Made by a program: the position numbers and the translations under genes
Part shown: positions 30,626 through 42,422 of the stretch, piece by piece
Layout of the letters: each line of letters starts with the position of its first letter
How positions within the stretch are numbered: the first letter of the stretch is position 1
Assembly: GCA_949358305.1 (NCBI GenBank)
Contig: OX442319.1
Location: 14,510,001 to 14,574,000 of the forward strand
From: Strigamia acuminata
Lineage: Eukaryota > Arthropoda > Chilopoda > Geophilomorpha > Linotaeniidae
Direction of reading: 5' to 3'
Length of the DNA: 64,000 nucleotides
The notes under the pieces: generated by a model
The model's input: the letters and a program-made list of their open reading frames with translations, nothing else
Told to the model about the DNA's origin: nothing
Database searches by the model: none

Positions 30626-33388
30626 TTACAGAGCAACACTGAATCGAATAAATAAAAGCTCCTTCAAATTATCACTTGGTTCATCACCAAGTGACAAATC
30701 AAATGTCAAAGCCTCATTTTTTTCCACACAGTGCGGATACAGATGGTAATAACGATTGCCTTGAGTTAAGTGAAATTGTCCAAATTTTTTGTTTGGATAA
30801 TAATATTGCTCTTGTCTTCCCAAACAATACTCTTTATCCAATAGGGAATTGTCACTCCCTCCCGCTTCAAAAATACTTCCTCGACAACCAGAACATTTAG
30901 AAATTTTCTTTGACAGTTTTTTGATAAAGAATGGGGTGTTACAAATTGGATCTGGAGGCCTATTAGATCGATTAATTACCATTTTTGTATTGGTCAGCAT
31001 CTTTGTAGTAAAAGTACTGATGTTCACAGCAGAACTCGCGTTGTTTTCAACATATTGAGAGGCTGATTTTGTGGACTTTAAACCACTGCAGCCTTTTTTA
31101 CCTGCATTTGCCAAATTACTGGTCATCATTTTTGTTATGTTTCTGGACTTTTCCTTTTGGTAATAATACACAAAATTTTCTAACTCATTCTTCTTGACCG
31201 ACACAGCGACTGAATGACTACACAACTGATTAGTTTTGTAGCCATCACAAGTGCACGAAAAATTTCCTGATTTCCTCTCATTTACAACGTTTGGTCTATC
31301 ACTGGTCGTACTCTTGACATAAAACGAACCAATGTCTAAACCCTCAACTAAACTGTTACTATTTAAAATTTGCTCAGCTTTCTTTTTAATGAAATATATT
31401 TCTTTAACAGAAAATTGCTTCTCCAAAGGTTTTAATTTATCCATGTCAATTATTTGAAAACTGCTTTTTGATTTATTTCCACTGACAACTACATTCAATT
31501 GCTGCGATTTAATGGGAGCTTTTTGAAATCTAGCTACAATTTTTTGTCGTTCCTGCAGAGTTAAATTGGCAAATTGCGCCTTTGTTTTCAAGTGAGCAAA
31601 TTCAGGAGCTACAGTATAAGGTCCGGCCATGTTTAAAACTGCTTTTTGCAAATCATAATCTTGACTTTTAACCAAATCAAACATGTCATCAATAAATGAG
31701 TCCATTTTGGTTGTTTTTTGGTTTTGCCAAATCTTAATGACATTATTCAGGCATTCTACATCATTATTAACAAATGGCTCATCTCCTAAGTTATGTTGTA
31801 ACATCACACTAGATGATGTTTTTTCTACGAGATCATTTAGTTTGTTAGAGTAAAAGTAATTCAAAAACTGCTGCAATTTGCTTTCTTTCAAATAAGTACT
31901 GTGCCATTTTGCTTCTATTACATCCATTTCACTGAAAAAAACCTCTGCTGATTCTTTATATAACAAACCACTTTCCTTATTAAAAATGTCATCAATAATT
32001 CCTTTGATTGAGTCAGGAGAAAATTCAAATTCTCTTAATTTTTCTTTGATATTCTTTCTAGCATGGTTTGCACAAAGAAGACCTACAGCGTCTGGAAAAA
32101 CACTAACCAATGCATTTTTTAATGCTGTTTCATTGTCTGAGCCATAGGCGAATAATTTTCTCAATTTAGGTTGTCGTCTTAGTAATGTTTGTAAGAAATA
32201 TTGATAATCATCTTCCAGTTTGGTCATACACAGCATCATTGGTCCCAAAAATATTGGGGAATATTCTTTTTGTTTAACTTGCAATTTTTTATTTCTGAAT
32301 GTTGTAACTAGTAAAAAAAAATTGCCAAGTTTAAAAGTTACATCAAACCCCATAATAGATACAAATGTGGGATTGTTGTGACAACAAAAGTCACTAACTT
32401 GATTTAACATATCATCAGTAAACAGTATTACACGAGGTGAAACCTCAGTAAATGACACATCACGGATAAAACATTGCAATCTACCCTTCATAAGTTGAAT
32501 AATTTCGCTTAATGGATCCCTACTTGGCTTATTGAATTTATTCTTTTCGTATGACGCTTGCCTTCGATTTCTAGGTATCTTTGCAGCAGATACATTCAAT
32601 CCACCTACATCTTTTGCAACTGTAAAGAGATTTCTTTTCACACTTCCATGTGCAGAGCTTAGTTGTCTTTTGGTTGAATCGCAGGTGCGATAAAATGGCA
32701 CAGTCTTGTCTTTTCTATTGCCATGAGCTTGGACCTTAATGGGTACATCTCCATCCTTCAAATAATAATAACGCACAAAAACTAAATTGAATACTTCACC
32801 CTTAATGGTAACTGTCACAATTGTTTTTCTGAAACTTGACTCTGATAAATTCCTGTATGTTCGTCTAGTAACTAGATAGTTCCCACACTTGTTTGGCACA
32901 ATAAAAGTTTGATCATCACTCCCATCATGCAAAATGTCATATTCTTTAGGTTCACAACCTGTCTGCCTCCACGCACCTGCATTATCAGCAAGTATTTCTT
33001 TCCAATTTTTACCAACATCAATAACATACCATGCTGTGTAACAAATATTGGGTGGTAATTCATCAACAACTAATTCAGGAGTTTTCTTCTGGCAATTCAA
33101 TAGAAATGGAACAACTGTAGGATTATCGTATGATGTGAGGTCTTCACGCTGCTTTACTGGTGATGAGGAAATATCAAAACATTCACTCTGAAATAAAAGA
33201 AAATGAACTGTATCTTCTAACAATATATAAAATCTAAAATAAATAAATTACACCAGTGATCATTAAAATATAAATTTATACGCAAGCCAACAAATTAATG
33301 AAAAAAATGAATTTGCATGATAATAGTTTAATATTTACCATAACTTGAAATGAAGAATCAGAATCCATGTCTACATCACTGACACTCT
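30626..33388 (-). CDS. MULE transposase with SWIM zinc finger
   Basis: Main exon 30626-33187 (854 codons with stop), joined in phase to a short exon with an ATG at 33368 (donor at 33338), gives about 863 residues; one or more further upstream exons (near 34325-34450) may extend it. The MULE DDE domain is visible: GFDVTFKLG, then GSDNETALKNAL, the C/H pair in LLCANHARKNI, and a Glu-rich SEMDVIEAKWHS region. A SWIM zinc finger follows (CTCDGYKTNQLCSHSVAV, pattern C-x-C-x(n)-C-x-H). The protein should cut and re-insert the element in the nucleus. No frameshift or stop interrupts the main exon. Confidence 0.88.
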
Positions 33389-33489
33389 ACAAGACAAAAA
33401 TATCTTAATAAAATGAAATAATTTGATAACATGCATATTTATTATGATTATTATGATCTCTATGAAACAAAAAGTCATTAATCAATTTA

Positions 33490-34235
33490 AATGATTTTAA
33501 AAAATCATAAAATTCGATTTAAATCAGCTAAAAAATCGACAAAATCAATTTAAATTAGCTAAAAAATCGACAAAATCAATTTAAATTAGCTAAAAAATCG
33601 ATAAAATCAATTTAAATTAGCTAAAAAATCGACAAAATCAATTTAAATTAGCTAAAAAATCAACAAATTCGATTTAAATTAGCTAAAAATCATAAAATTC
33701 GATTTAAATCAGCTAAAAATCATAAAATTTGATTTAAATCAGCTAAAAATCATAAAATTCGATTTAAATCAGCTAAAAATCAACAAATTCGATTTAAATC
33801 AGCTAAAAATCATAAAATTCGATTTAAATCAGCTAAAAATCAACAAATTCGATTTAAATCAGCTAAAAATCATAAAATTCGATTTAAATCAGCTAAAAAT
33901 CATAAAATTCGATTTAAATCAGCTAAAAATCATAAAATTCGATTTAAATCAGCTAAAAATCATAAAATTCGATTTAAATCAGCTAAAAATCATAAAATTC
34001 GATTTAAATCAGCTAAAAATCATAAAATTCGATTTAAATCAGCTAAAAATCATAAAATTCGATTTAAATCAGCTAAAAATCATAAAATTCGATTTAAATC
34101 AGCTAAAAATCAGCTAAAAAATCGACAAAATCCATTTAAATTAGCTAAAAAATCCACAAAATTGATGTAATTTAGCTAATAAATCAACAAAATCGATTTG
34201 TTTTAACTAAAAATCACTAATAATCGATTTAAATT
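33490..34235. repeat. About 30-bp minisatellite array, right side of MULE
   Basis: More than twenty units of 29-33 bp, such as CATAAAATTCGATTTAAATC plus AGCTAAAAAT, become nearly identical in the middle and diverge at the edges. The array lies inside the transposase 5' region (intronic or untranslated). Confidence 0.9.
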
Positions 34236-34779
34236 CATTAAAAATCAGTGTTTTTCAATAATATGGTGCTTTTATTTTTTATACATGCCTGCAATTCATG
34301 ATCCTGGTTTTCTAGTTTGAGATCATCATGAAATGACTCATGAAACTCATCCTATAATAAAGCACATGGTAAACACAAGATATGGCATATTTTTTAAAGT
34401 TATTACTTACATCACTGGACTCCAAAGTCAAGTCAATAAATTCAACCTACAAATTAACATTAACAATTAGAATTACCAGTTTTCAGTCAGTATATTCTTA
34501 TTTGTTGAGAAAAAAAAACTTTACCATTATTTTTGCGACATCCTGTTATGATCCAAACAGAGATATTTTTTCCTGGTTGATTGAGCAACTCCTCCTGGTT
34601 TTGTAAAACCAAAAAGGAGGAATGATTCATCTTACAAAAACGAATTAGTTGTATTTGTGGGGAAAATAATTCATAATCAATGTTGTTTTCTATATAAATG
34701 TCTTAAATAACGTCAAATTACTACAAATTTTAAAGAAAAGTGAAAGTTTTTATTCTTAAATAAATACATTTCGTTGCAC

Positions 34780-34836
34780 TTGGGTACCCAAATTGGGTAC
34801 CCCATTTTGGGTGTACCCTGCGTTTTGTTCAGAGCC
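34780..34836 (-). repeat. Right terminal inverted repeat of the MULE
   Basis: Ends TTTTGTTCAGAGCC, the inverse of the left end, followed by the CTGAGGTGC duplication. Confidence 0.9.
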
Positions 34837-34845
34837 CTGAGGTGC

Positions 34846-35129
34846 TCAGCTTAAACGAATGGGTGTTTTCAGTGGAATGACCACAAGAGCACTTTGTCTT
34901 ATCTCAAAGCTGAAGCTGTTAGCTCCTGTCTATACTCTGTACTCACATTCAAACAGCAGATCTACAGTATCGTTTCTGATCGCTAAACTTCTTAGAGACT
35001 TGTCACAGGCGGCAATTCTATTTTATTTTCGGATCAGATCACTTTGGAGTAATCCAACACTTGATTAACGAGTGATTTTCATCCAATTGATCCACAGTAC
35101 CCTGACTGTGGACACCTTTTACACTCATT
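34846..35129. other. Short host spacer
   Basis: About 280 bp of host DNA between the MULE and a hAT MITE. No gene supported. Confidence 0.45.
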
Positions 35130-35137
35130 ATGGTACC

Positions 35138-35344
35138 CAGGCGCGGATCTAACTTTTCGGGGGCCCGGGGCTTGAGGTTTTTTCGGGGCCCCTTTCTCAA
35201 AATTTTTAATAGCGACCTTTCTTCTTTTTTCTTTTTTTAGCAACCTTTTTTTTTTTTTTTTTTTAGTACATGGCCCAGAGTCTCGGGGGCCCCCTAGAAT
35301 TTGGGGGCTCAAGCCCCAATAGCCGGGTGCTAGATCCGCCACTG
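35138..35344. mobile_element. hAT-type MITE
   Basis: 207 bp with ends CAGGCGCGGATCTA and, inverted, CAGTGGCGGATCTA. It is flanked by a perfect 8-bp target duplication ATGGTACC (35130-35137 and 35345-35352), as expected for hAT elements. Confidence 0.9.
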
Positions 35345-35352
35345 ATGGTACC

Positions 35353-35859
35353 CTTTTCATCTATTTCTGATGACGCCTCGCAAACTATCAGATATTTTAC
35401 TTGTATATGCCTACCAGTAGTGACGTTCCTTCGCCCCTACTTCGAACCACATTTCTGACAGAATTTACAAGTTTGGGGGTTGAACACAGACAGAGTGATA
35501 AATAATTAAGTAGTCACGACACACATATAATTTATTGGGGAGCGGACATAATCTCCTCAGCGATTTTTCCACTTGGGTTGTCGAAGCGGTTGGGCTCGGC
35601 TCTGAGCACGGCAGATGTTTACAAGATTTCCAAAAAGGATTTTTTGGACGAGGAATTTGCAGAGCGATATTTTGGTAGTGCCCAATTTACAACAGCAATA
35701 CGGTACTTTACCAATTTAAAAGCAAATGATAAAAATCATTTATTTTTGGTTTAGTAATTTCACAGATCTGAAACGTTATTCTTATCTTGTGCTTTTTGGG
35801 CTTCACATCACAAGTAAATAGCGATCAAAATTCCTTACCGTTCACACAATGAACTATGG
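35353..35859. other. Spacer with an unassigned open frame
   Basis: A plus-strand frame from about 35,500 to 35,755 is open for some 80 codons and has gene-like composition (a segment with ISKKDFLDEEFAERYFG). It has no ATG in its first part and I do not recognise the family. It could be a gene fragment or chance. Confidence 0.3.
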
Positions 35860-36222
35860 CAGGGGTGTCCAGCATCCCAGCTTCACCGGAGCACATTGTA
35901 AGAAGATGAATTGTCTTGGGCCACACATAAAATACTGTATACTGACACCAACAATAGTTGACAAGCAAAGTAAAAAGTCATATGGACACCATTCACGATG
36001 TACACAGAACACAAAGAACACAGTTTAGGATTAATATTGTCTTTATTGCCACGGTTGTCTTAGGGGTTAGTGTGTTATCGTTTTATGCCTTCAGCAACCC
36101 AACCCAGACCAATCGCTGACCACGTGGTCAAGGACCACATGGGAAGCGTGGTTGGTAAAACATAGCCACACCGTGCCTTGCGCAACAGCCAAACTTCCAG
36201 TCCCTTCAGACTTGAGGCGACC

Positions 36223-37413
36223 GGGTCACTACAAAACACGGGGTACACCCCAATTGGGGTACCCCATGGGGTATACCCCAAAGTCCTAAAAATAAACAAA
36301 TAGTCATTAAAGTAATAATTATTACGTAAAAATGTTCTTGTTCTCTATAAAAAAAATAAAAATTTTAAATGTTTTCATTCAAAAAAACGAAAATTTTATT
36401 TGTGTTACTGTCTGTCTCACATTTTCCAACTACCCTTCATATAGCTTGAAACCCAGACACAAGTGATCAATAATAATTTTCCCCATGGCCAATCACATCG
36501 CTCCATGCATCTTGGGCAATAGTATGGCGCCAAATTCGATTTTTGGACTGTTTAATTCGATGCGTGGAATTGTAGGACAAGAAAATTTGTTTTTACACGA
36601 AAAAGCATGAATTTCTCACCAATAAAATTTATTGACACCTAAAAACTTTGTATTTACACCAAACTAATTTGTTTCCTTCTGAAATAATTTGTTTTTTTCC
36701 AGAAATAATTTGTTTTTTCCCAAAATAATTTCTTTTTCCCCGAAATAATTTGTTTTTTCAAAACAGTTTTTTTTCTCAAATAATTTTTATTTACACATTC
36801 TGTATTGATATTTTCTCTCAGTATGCACCCACAGCACTCTATTGGAGATCCGCCTGAGGTCTGAGAAAGGCCTGCACGTGTCAAACATCACCAAAATCAC
36901 ACAAATAAATGTTTTGACTCAAGAATCGATGATTTTATTCAACAATAAATCTTTAAAAAACATTACAAATCGATATAAAAAATCGATAAAAATGGAGAAA
37001 AAACGATCAAAATTGATAAAACCGATTTTTATCGTTTTTTCTCCATTTTTATCGATTTTTACCGATTTTTATCGTTTTTTCTCTATTTTTATCGATTTTT
37101 TATATCGAATTGTAATGTTTTTTAAAGATTTATTGTTGAATAAAATCATCGATTTTTGAGTCAAAAAATTTATTTTTGTGATTTGTGAATCAAAAAATAA
37201 ATTTCTGTGATTTGTGAGTCAAAAAATTGATTTTTGTGATTTCTAACATATAATGTCATTTGTGTGTAATTTAAATTTTTTTTTTGTAATTTTTATTTTA
37301 ATTATTTTAGTAATTTTTTTTTATTTATTACACATTCCAGGATTTTGGGGTACCCCATGGGGCACCCCATGGGGTACCCCATTTGGGGTGTACCCCGTGT
37401 TTTGTAGTGACCC
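36223..37413. mobile_element. Non-autonomous MULE nested in the hAT remnant
   Basis: 1,191 bp with a perfect 9-bp target duplication GAGGCGACC (36214-36222 and 37414-37422). Ends begin GGGTCACTACAAAACACGGG and continue into GGGGTACCCC palindromes, the same style as the autonomous element at 30004-34836. It has no transposase frame. Confidence 0.9.
36905..37165. repeat. Long imperfect palindrome inside the non-autonomous MULE
   Basis: The two arms, about 110 bp each, mirror one another: TTGACTCAAGAATCGATGAT on the left and ATCATCGATTTTTGAGTCAA on the right. The centre is near 37,030. Transcribed, it would fold into a long hairpin. Confidence 0.8.
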
Positions 37414-37806
37414 GAGGCGACCTTGCCAGTTATTACCATTACCATCACGATCACCGTATCGTTCGTCTCTCTTGTAAACGCAACCAGTCACTTGTGAACG
37501 GAGTTTTTCTCCGGGCTGACATCTTGCAGGCATCCTGTCCCGACTGGTTGCAATCAGGACACAGCTCCGATGGTACGCCGTAGGAGCTGGTGAGGATCAC
37601 CTGGATAGTTGTCGCCAGTTGGTCACATATTCACCACCACAAATAAACAAAAACTCCTTGAATAATAGTCCTAATTTTAATTCTGTTTGCTCTCTACAAA
37701 AAACAAACTCTAGAATTTGAAAAAAAATTAATCAAGTGGGCCGCAGCCGCATCCACAGCCATCATGGGCTGCATGCGGCCCGCGGGCCACGGGTTGGACA
37801 CCCCTG

Positions 37807-39995
37807 AACTAGGATATACCATCAAAATTGACAGTACTAGTAGAATTGAAACAGGTATGCGACACTTGTTCAATTAGATAAGCTTCAAACCTTGAATCTT
37901 GAACCTTGATCGGGCATTTTGAAGCTTATACAACTGACCTACTTTTTAAATTGTGACGAGAAATTTGATAAGATAAGTGCATGAAAGGCAATACTGTATC
38001 GAATGTTAATCTTGTTTGTTGGGAGAAAGAAACCATCCCTGCTCTGCGCTTGACAAGATCATTCCGAAGACTCCTCGGTAAGACATTCATATTTCACTTC
38101 TCCCGTTGTGCACGTCACATTAATACAACTCCAAAAATAGCAGACAACTGTAAGTTAACAAAAATCAGATTTCTCCTATATCATTCACTGTTTACATATT
38201 CAGTGGAAAAATAATCAAACAGAATGTATTTATAAATTTTATTCATCCAAATTATTGATTTGAACTCTGCAGGTTAAAGAGGGAATGATACCGATCCAAA
38301 TTTCATACTAAAAACATTTTCTGACCCAGTAGAGTAGTCTCTGATAAATGGAGTTGAAAACGCAAAGTTCAATTTTATGTACCGGTATGATTAATTCGAG
38401 CAAATTTTTAATCTTGCAGGTTAGTTGTCATTTGCTTTGGATTGCGTTTTGGAAGATGGCAGAAGTAAAAAAGCTGTACGAAAAAGGTTTTGACGGTCAC
38501 ACTTTTGCTAAATACTGTGTTGAGGAATTTGAATTCTCTTGGCTTATCGAGGAGTTTTATCATCGTCTGTTTCAGGAAGGTATATCAAATTTCACAGTGC
38601 AGTCTGCACTTTTGGGTTTCCCCCAGTAGTAGCCTATACAAGGGCGAGTCAAAAGTCTGGAAACACCTTTTTTTCTTGAAAATCACTGAAGATATATTAA
38701 TTCTAATAATGTAGTCGTCTGGTCGTGATCTTAAATCTTAAACCTTCAAGGTCATTCATTTTGTACTTTTTAAACGGTTTAAGATACAGCAAAATTTTTA
38801 ATCACAAAGTTGTAGAGCACCATTGAATTAGTAGTATGCAACGTATCTTACTTGTTAGTTATCTTTAGTTGAATGTTTGCTTTTTAAAATGGAAACAAAT
38901 CAGCTGAAGTAAAGCTAGCCATTTTGGCAAAATTTAAATTTCAACTACAAGTACAAAAGTACTGAATTACTTGTTCAATTTCTCTTGTAACTCACACAAA
39001 TTTATAAAACAGGAAAATTGAAAGGAAAAACATTGATAGACATTGGATGTGGTCCGACATTGCGAGCTCCTCTCGTCGCCAGTCGATACGGATGTGAAGT
39101 TTATTGCGCCGAATATTTGAAAACAAACCTCGATTTAGTGCAAAATTGGATAGATAAAGGACCCGACGCTTTTGATTTTTCCAAACAATTTAAGCACGTA
39201 GCTCAACTGGAAGGCACCGAGTAATTCACCTTATTCAACTATACTTACACTGAACTTATAAATGTTCTCTTTATTTCAGTGACATTGGCTATCTAGAAGA
39301 AAGAGTTCGCAAAAGCGTCAAAGAAGTGATTTACTGCGACATTCTGGCAGATAACATCCTGCACCCGCAACCATTGCGGCAGTTTGACATGGCCGTTTCT
39401 AGCCTGTGTTTAGATTGCTATCCAGATGAGTCAGATTACCTACAAGGTGCCAAAGGAATCAGCAGCGTGGTTCGTCCGGGAGGATATCTTGCTTTTTTTA
39501 GTTCCACGGGTTATGTTCAGTACCAAGTAGGGAATACCGTATTTCCGTCAAACCTTGTGAGCCCGGAACTGGTCAAGAAAGCTTTTACTCAAGCTGGAAT
39601 GAAAGTTTTGGAGATTTGTCAACATTATTTTGAGAAGAGACAAGCTTCCCAAAATTGCGAAGGATTTCTCACCCTCTATGCAGTCAAAGTTTAATTTATC
39701 AGATTGGAAAATTCATTTCTCTATTGGTTGACAACTATAGTGGTACCGGTATATCAAATTCTGTAGAAATTTTATATAAACTAGCAATATTTTTTTTAGA
39801 TTAAGTTATATCTAGCTAACACTGTATTACAGAGCCAGGAAATAAATAAAAGTATATTATACTAGAATACAAGAAAATATATTAAACAAACGTGACGAAA
39901 TTACCGGTATCTAAATCTGTGCAACTAACTTGTACAATTTGTACATCCTACATCAATAGCAGCTGTTGCCAAAGTTTTCGCTAGCCCCATATTCA
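37807..39995 (+). repeat. Tandem duplication, unit 1
   Basis: About 2.2 kb closely matching 42423-44617 in introns, exons and flanks, from AACTA(G/C)GATATACCATC to CCCATATTCAGTTGA. Its left edge coincides with the right end of the hAT remnant. Confidence 0.9.
38456..39694 (+). CDS. NNMT/INMT/PNMT-family methyltransferase, copy 1
   Basis: SAM-dependent small-molecule N-methyltransferase of the NNMT/PNMT/TEMT family; the substrate cannot be told from sequence. Coding exons 38456-38579, 39013-39220 and 39280-39694 join in phase (1, 2) to 248 residues, close to the family's usual 260-280. The apparent TAA after GGCACCGAG in exon 2 is a splice donor (GA followed by GTAATT). Motif I is LIDIGCGPT (49-57), followed by the acidic CAEYLK loop and a post-motif VSSLCLDC segment typical of the family; RPGGYLAFFSSTG is the later conserved block. 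A 5' UTR intron (about 38078-38419) precedes the ATG. AATAAA at 39841 is a likely polyadenylation signal. Compared with copy 2 it has two extra residues near the end (KRQASQNC versus KRSQNC). A hAT remnant lies just upstream. Confidence 0.9.
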
Positions 39996-41330
39996 GTTGA
40001 CACCAAATGGGGTAGCAATCCACAGTAATTAAAAAGCCATAGTCCGAAAAAGAAATAAACGCGATTTGAAGCTTTATGATAACTTGCAAGCTAAAAGAAC
40101 CTTAAAATTGAATTACTTTATGATTGTCTCTTGATAAGTCGACGTAGTTGAGATTTCAATTTATTGAGTTGAGCATGGCTGGTGTGCCTGTGTAATGCCC
40201 ACAAGATTTAGCACTAGCACATTCAGCTAACAACTCAAGATTGGTTCAAGCCGCACTCAATTAAAGTGGGCTCAAGTGTGCATTTTAGAGTAATGAACAT
40301 AGAATTAGAATGATCAACTCTAATGCAAAAGAGGGAATGAGATTTTTTTGTTATGTTAGTTGTCATTGACCAAAGCTGATTATTCTAGAAAGCATCCACA
40401 ATCTAGAAAATCTAGAAAATCCTAGCTCACAAGATCGTTTACTTTATCATTATTCAAGCAAATTATATAACTTCCTACATTACCGGTACTTGAAATTCTA
40501 CAAGTATTTGTTTTTTGTGTTGACTTATTTTGATTGAGTTTATTGTCATTCTTTATTGTAAATCCATCTGCTCCCACATCATCATCCGAATAAGAGAAAG
40601 ACAAGGAAAAGAGGAGGAATTAGTAATAGTGATGGGAGAAAAGGAGGAGTCTAATTAATAATGCAAAGTTGATTTGATTCAGGCATAAGAGAAAGACAAG
40701 GAAAAGAGGAGGAATTAGTAATAGTGATGGGAGAAAAGGAGGAGTCTAATTAATAATGCAAAGTTGATTTGATTCAGGCACTAACAAGTCAAAGTAATCC
40801 AACCTAAACGTGAATTTGAAAAAACATCAAAATCACACACGGGATGAGGAATAGAAATAATTGATGGACCAGATGGATATACAAGTAGTTGAGTCAAAAC
40901 TCGTTGTTACCAAGAAATGCTGCTGCAGTTGTTATTATTTCTTTACATGCGATAAATTTAAGTTATTCTTGTTTTCAACTTTTTTTTTACCGGTAACAGT
41001 TTAAAGAATACAGCTGGTGTTGTAATGAATTAATTCACTTGGCTACAATACTAACTTGACAAAATTTTGCAATTGTCCCACAATCAATAGTGGTTGTTCA
41101 AAAATAACTGGCCTGTTTTAAAAGTCTCAAGCGGTTTGGTATGCCAAAACCCGTGATGACGTCCGAGTTCCGCAGAGACCAAATTTCCAATAAAGACTGC
41201 CAAATCTCGAATTTTGGTGGTTGCCAAGGCTTAAAACTTTTTCACTAACTGTAAGTGTAAGATTTTATCTCTCTTCCTAATTGGCAGGGCCACCTCTATT
41301 TTGACAGAGTCCAAAATTAGGCCCAAAAAT
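39996..41330. other. Intergenic region between the duplicated genes (left part)
   Basis: AT-rich, with two TACCGGTA palindromes (40491-40498, 40988-40995) and a 95-bp tandem duplication. No gene supported. Confidence 0.5.
40591..40780. repeat. 95-bp direct tandem duplication
   Basis: Two copies with identical sequence by eye, starting TAAGAGAAAGACAAGGAAAA at 40591 and 40686. Confidence 0.9.
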
Positions 41331-41843
41331 TCAATTCTCGTTGTTCATTGTCGGGGTAAATTTAGACTTATCCCAATTAATCACCAACCCTAAATGTTGA
41401 AATAAATTGATTACGTCAATACAATCCGCTTGAGCTCGCTGAAACGAGCTACAAAGAAAAATGCCATCATCTAGATATGGCACGCCACCAATCCCCCAAG
41501 ACCGTAATTGCGCAAAGACTGGACACATGACTTTGGTGAAAATTCTGGGCGCATTGGCCAAACCCATGGGTAGTGCCTGGAATATGAACGTCACTAATTT
41601 CTTGAAGGCAAAATGAATAGCCAGAAGATAAAAAGCATTTTTCAAGTCTATTTTGAACATAAATAAATTGGGTTTTAGTAAGTTGATGGCATCTCTAATC
41701 GACGTCATTTTAAAATGTTGATACTCCAAGTTCTTGTTGAACTTTTTTAAATTGAGAATTAGGCGCACTGAGCCGTCTAGTTTCGGGACCGCGAAGATTG
41801 GACTCAGTATTTCACCTGCCACCGAATCAACCGCAACAAACAT
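41331..41843 (-). pseudogene. DIRS-like reverse transcriptase fragment
   Basis: An open frame of 170 residues carries reverse-transcriptase motifs: SPIFAVPKLDGSVRLILNLK, DLKNAFYLLAI, LPMGLANAPRIFTKV and YLDD. The spacing and LNLKKFN/HFKM motifs match DIRS-type (tyrosine-recombinase) retroelements rather than Ty3. No recombinase, gag or terminal repeats were found around it, so it is a truncated relic. Confidence 0.75.
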
Positions 41844-41916
41844 TTCTGCAATTTCAAGGACGCGTTGTCCTTCGCCTTAAAAAAGGGCTTTAATTGCGCG
41901 AACAGGGTGGCCCCCA

Positions 41917-42103
41917 AAATGTCTAATGACAAAATGTCTAATCCCAGAATGTCTAAGCCGAAATGTCTAATCCAAAATGTCTAATGGACAAAATGTCTAA
42001 TCCGAAATGTCTAAGCCGGAATGTCTAATGCCAAAATGTCTAAGCCGGAATGTCTAATGCCAAAATGTCTAATCCAAAATGTCTAATGACTAATAATGTC
42101 TAA
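41917..42103. repeat. Short tandem repeat AATGTCTAA
   Basis: About a dozen units of 13-17 bp built on AAAATGTCTAATCC or AAGCCGGAATGTCTAATG. Non-coding. Confidence 0.85.
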
Positions 42104-42422
42104 TAATTTTATTTCATCTCAAATTTTTTTTTTTTTTTTCGCAGAAGAAAAACAACTATTAATAAAAACAAAAAAAATACAATTTTTTATAATTAATTCG
42201 TTTATTATTTTAAGATTACAAAAGAAAACACGAAATACAATTATAATTTCACATTGTGAGCAATACCACGCAGATAATCTAAAGTATTACGGTTTGCCCT
42301 GTCGTTAAATATTGTAAGAACTACGATAACAATAACACGTATGTTGTATCGAATCAACTTTAGGGGGGTCCAGGTATTTAAAATGTTCGGGGATCGTGGT
42401 GCGCTCCAACACCTTCTCCCGA
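42104..42422. other. Spacer left of duplication unit 2
   Basis: AT-rich. It is not similar to the sequence left of unit 1, so the duplication boundary lies near 42423. Confidence 0.4.

Larger units (their letters stand above)
30004..34836. mobile_element. Autonomous Mutator-like element (MULE), apparently intact
   Basis: 4,833 bp flanked by a perfect 9-bp target duplication CTGAGGTGC (29995-30003 and 34837-34845), the Mutator hallmark. Terminal inverted repeats of about 57 bp begin GGCTCTGAACAAAACGCAGG and differ at only two or three positions. They include repeated GGGTACCC-type palindromes. The element carries one multi-exon transposase gene on the minus strand and minisatellite-like arrays just inside both ends. 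Confidence 0.93.
35860..37806. mobile_element. hAT-type remnant carrying a nested MULE
   Basis: Ends are CAGGGGTGTCCAGCATCCC (left) and, inverted, CAGGGGTGTCCAACCCGTGG (right), a hAT-style terminus. Flanks AACTATGG and AACTAGGA are an imperfect 8-bp duplication. Subtracting the nested element leaves about 750 bp with no transposase frame. The duplicated methyltransferase locus at 42423 has the same right flank without this element. Confidence 0.75.

Noticed and set aside
33490-34130. Regular repeats resembling a CRISPR array
   Set aside because: Eukaryotic context, contiguous units without unique spacers, located inside a transposon: a minisatellite. The same applies to 47580-48185.
39013-39224. 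Stop codon after exon 2 of methyltransferase copy 1 (and 43834 in copy 2)
   Set aside because: The TAA lies in a splice donor; joining at GA|GTAATT to the next acceptor gives the conserved frame in both copies.
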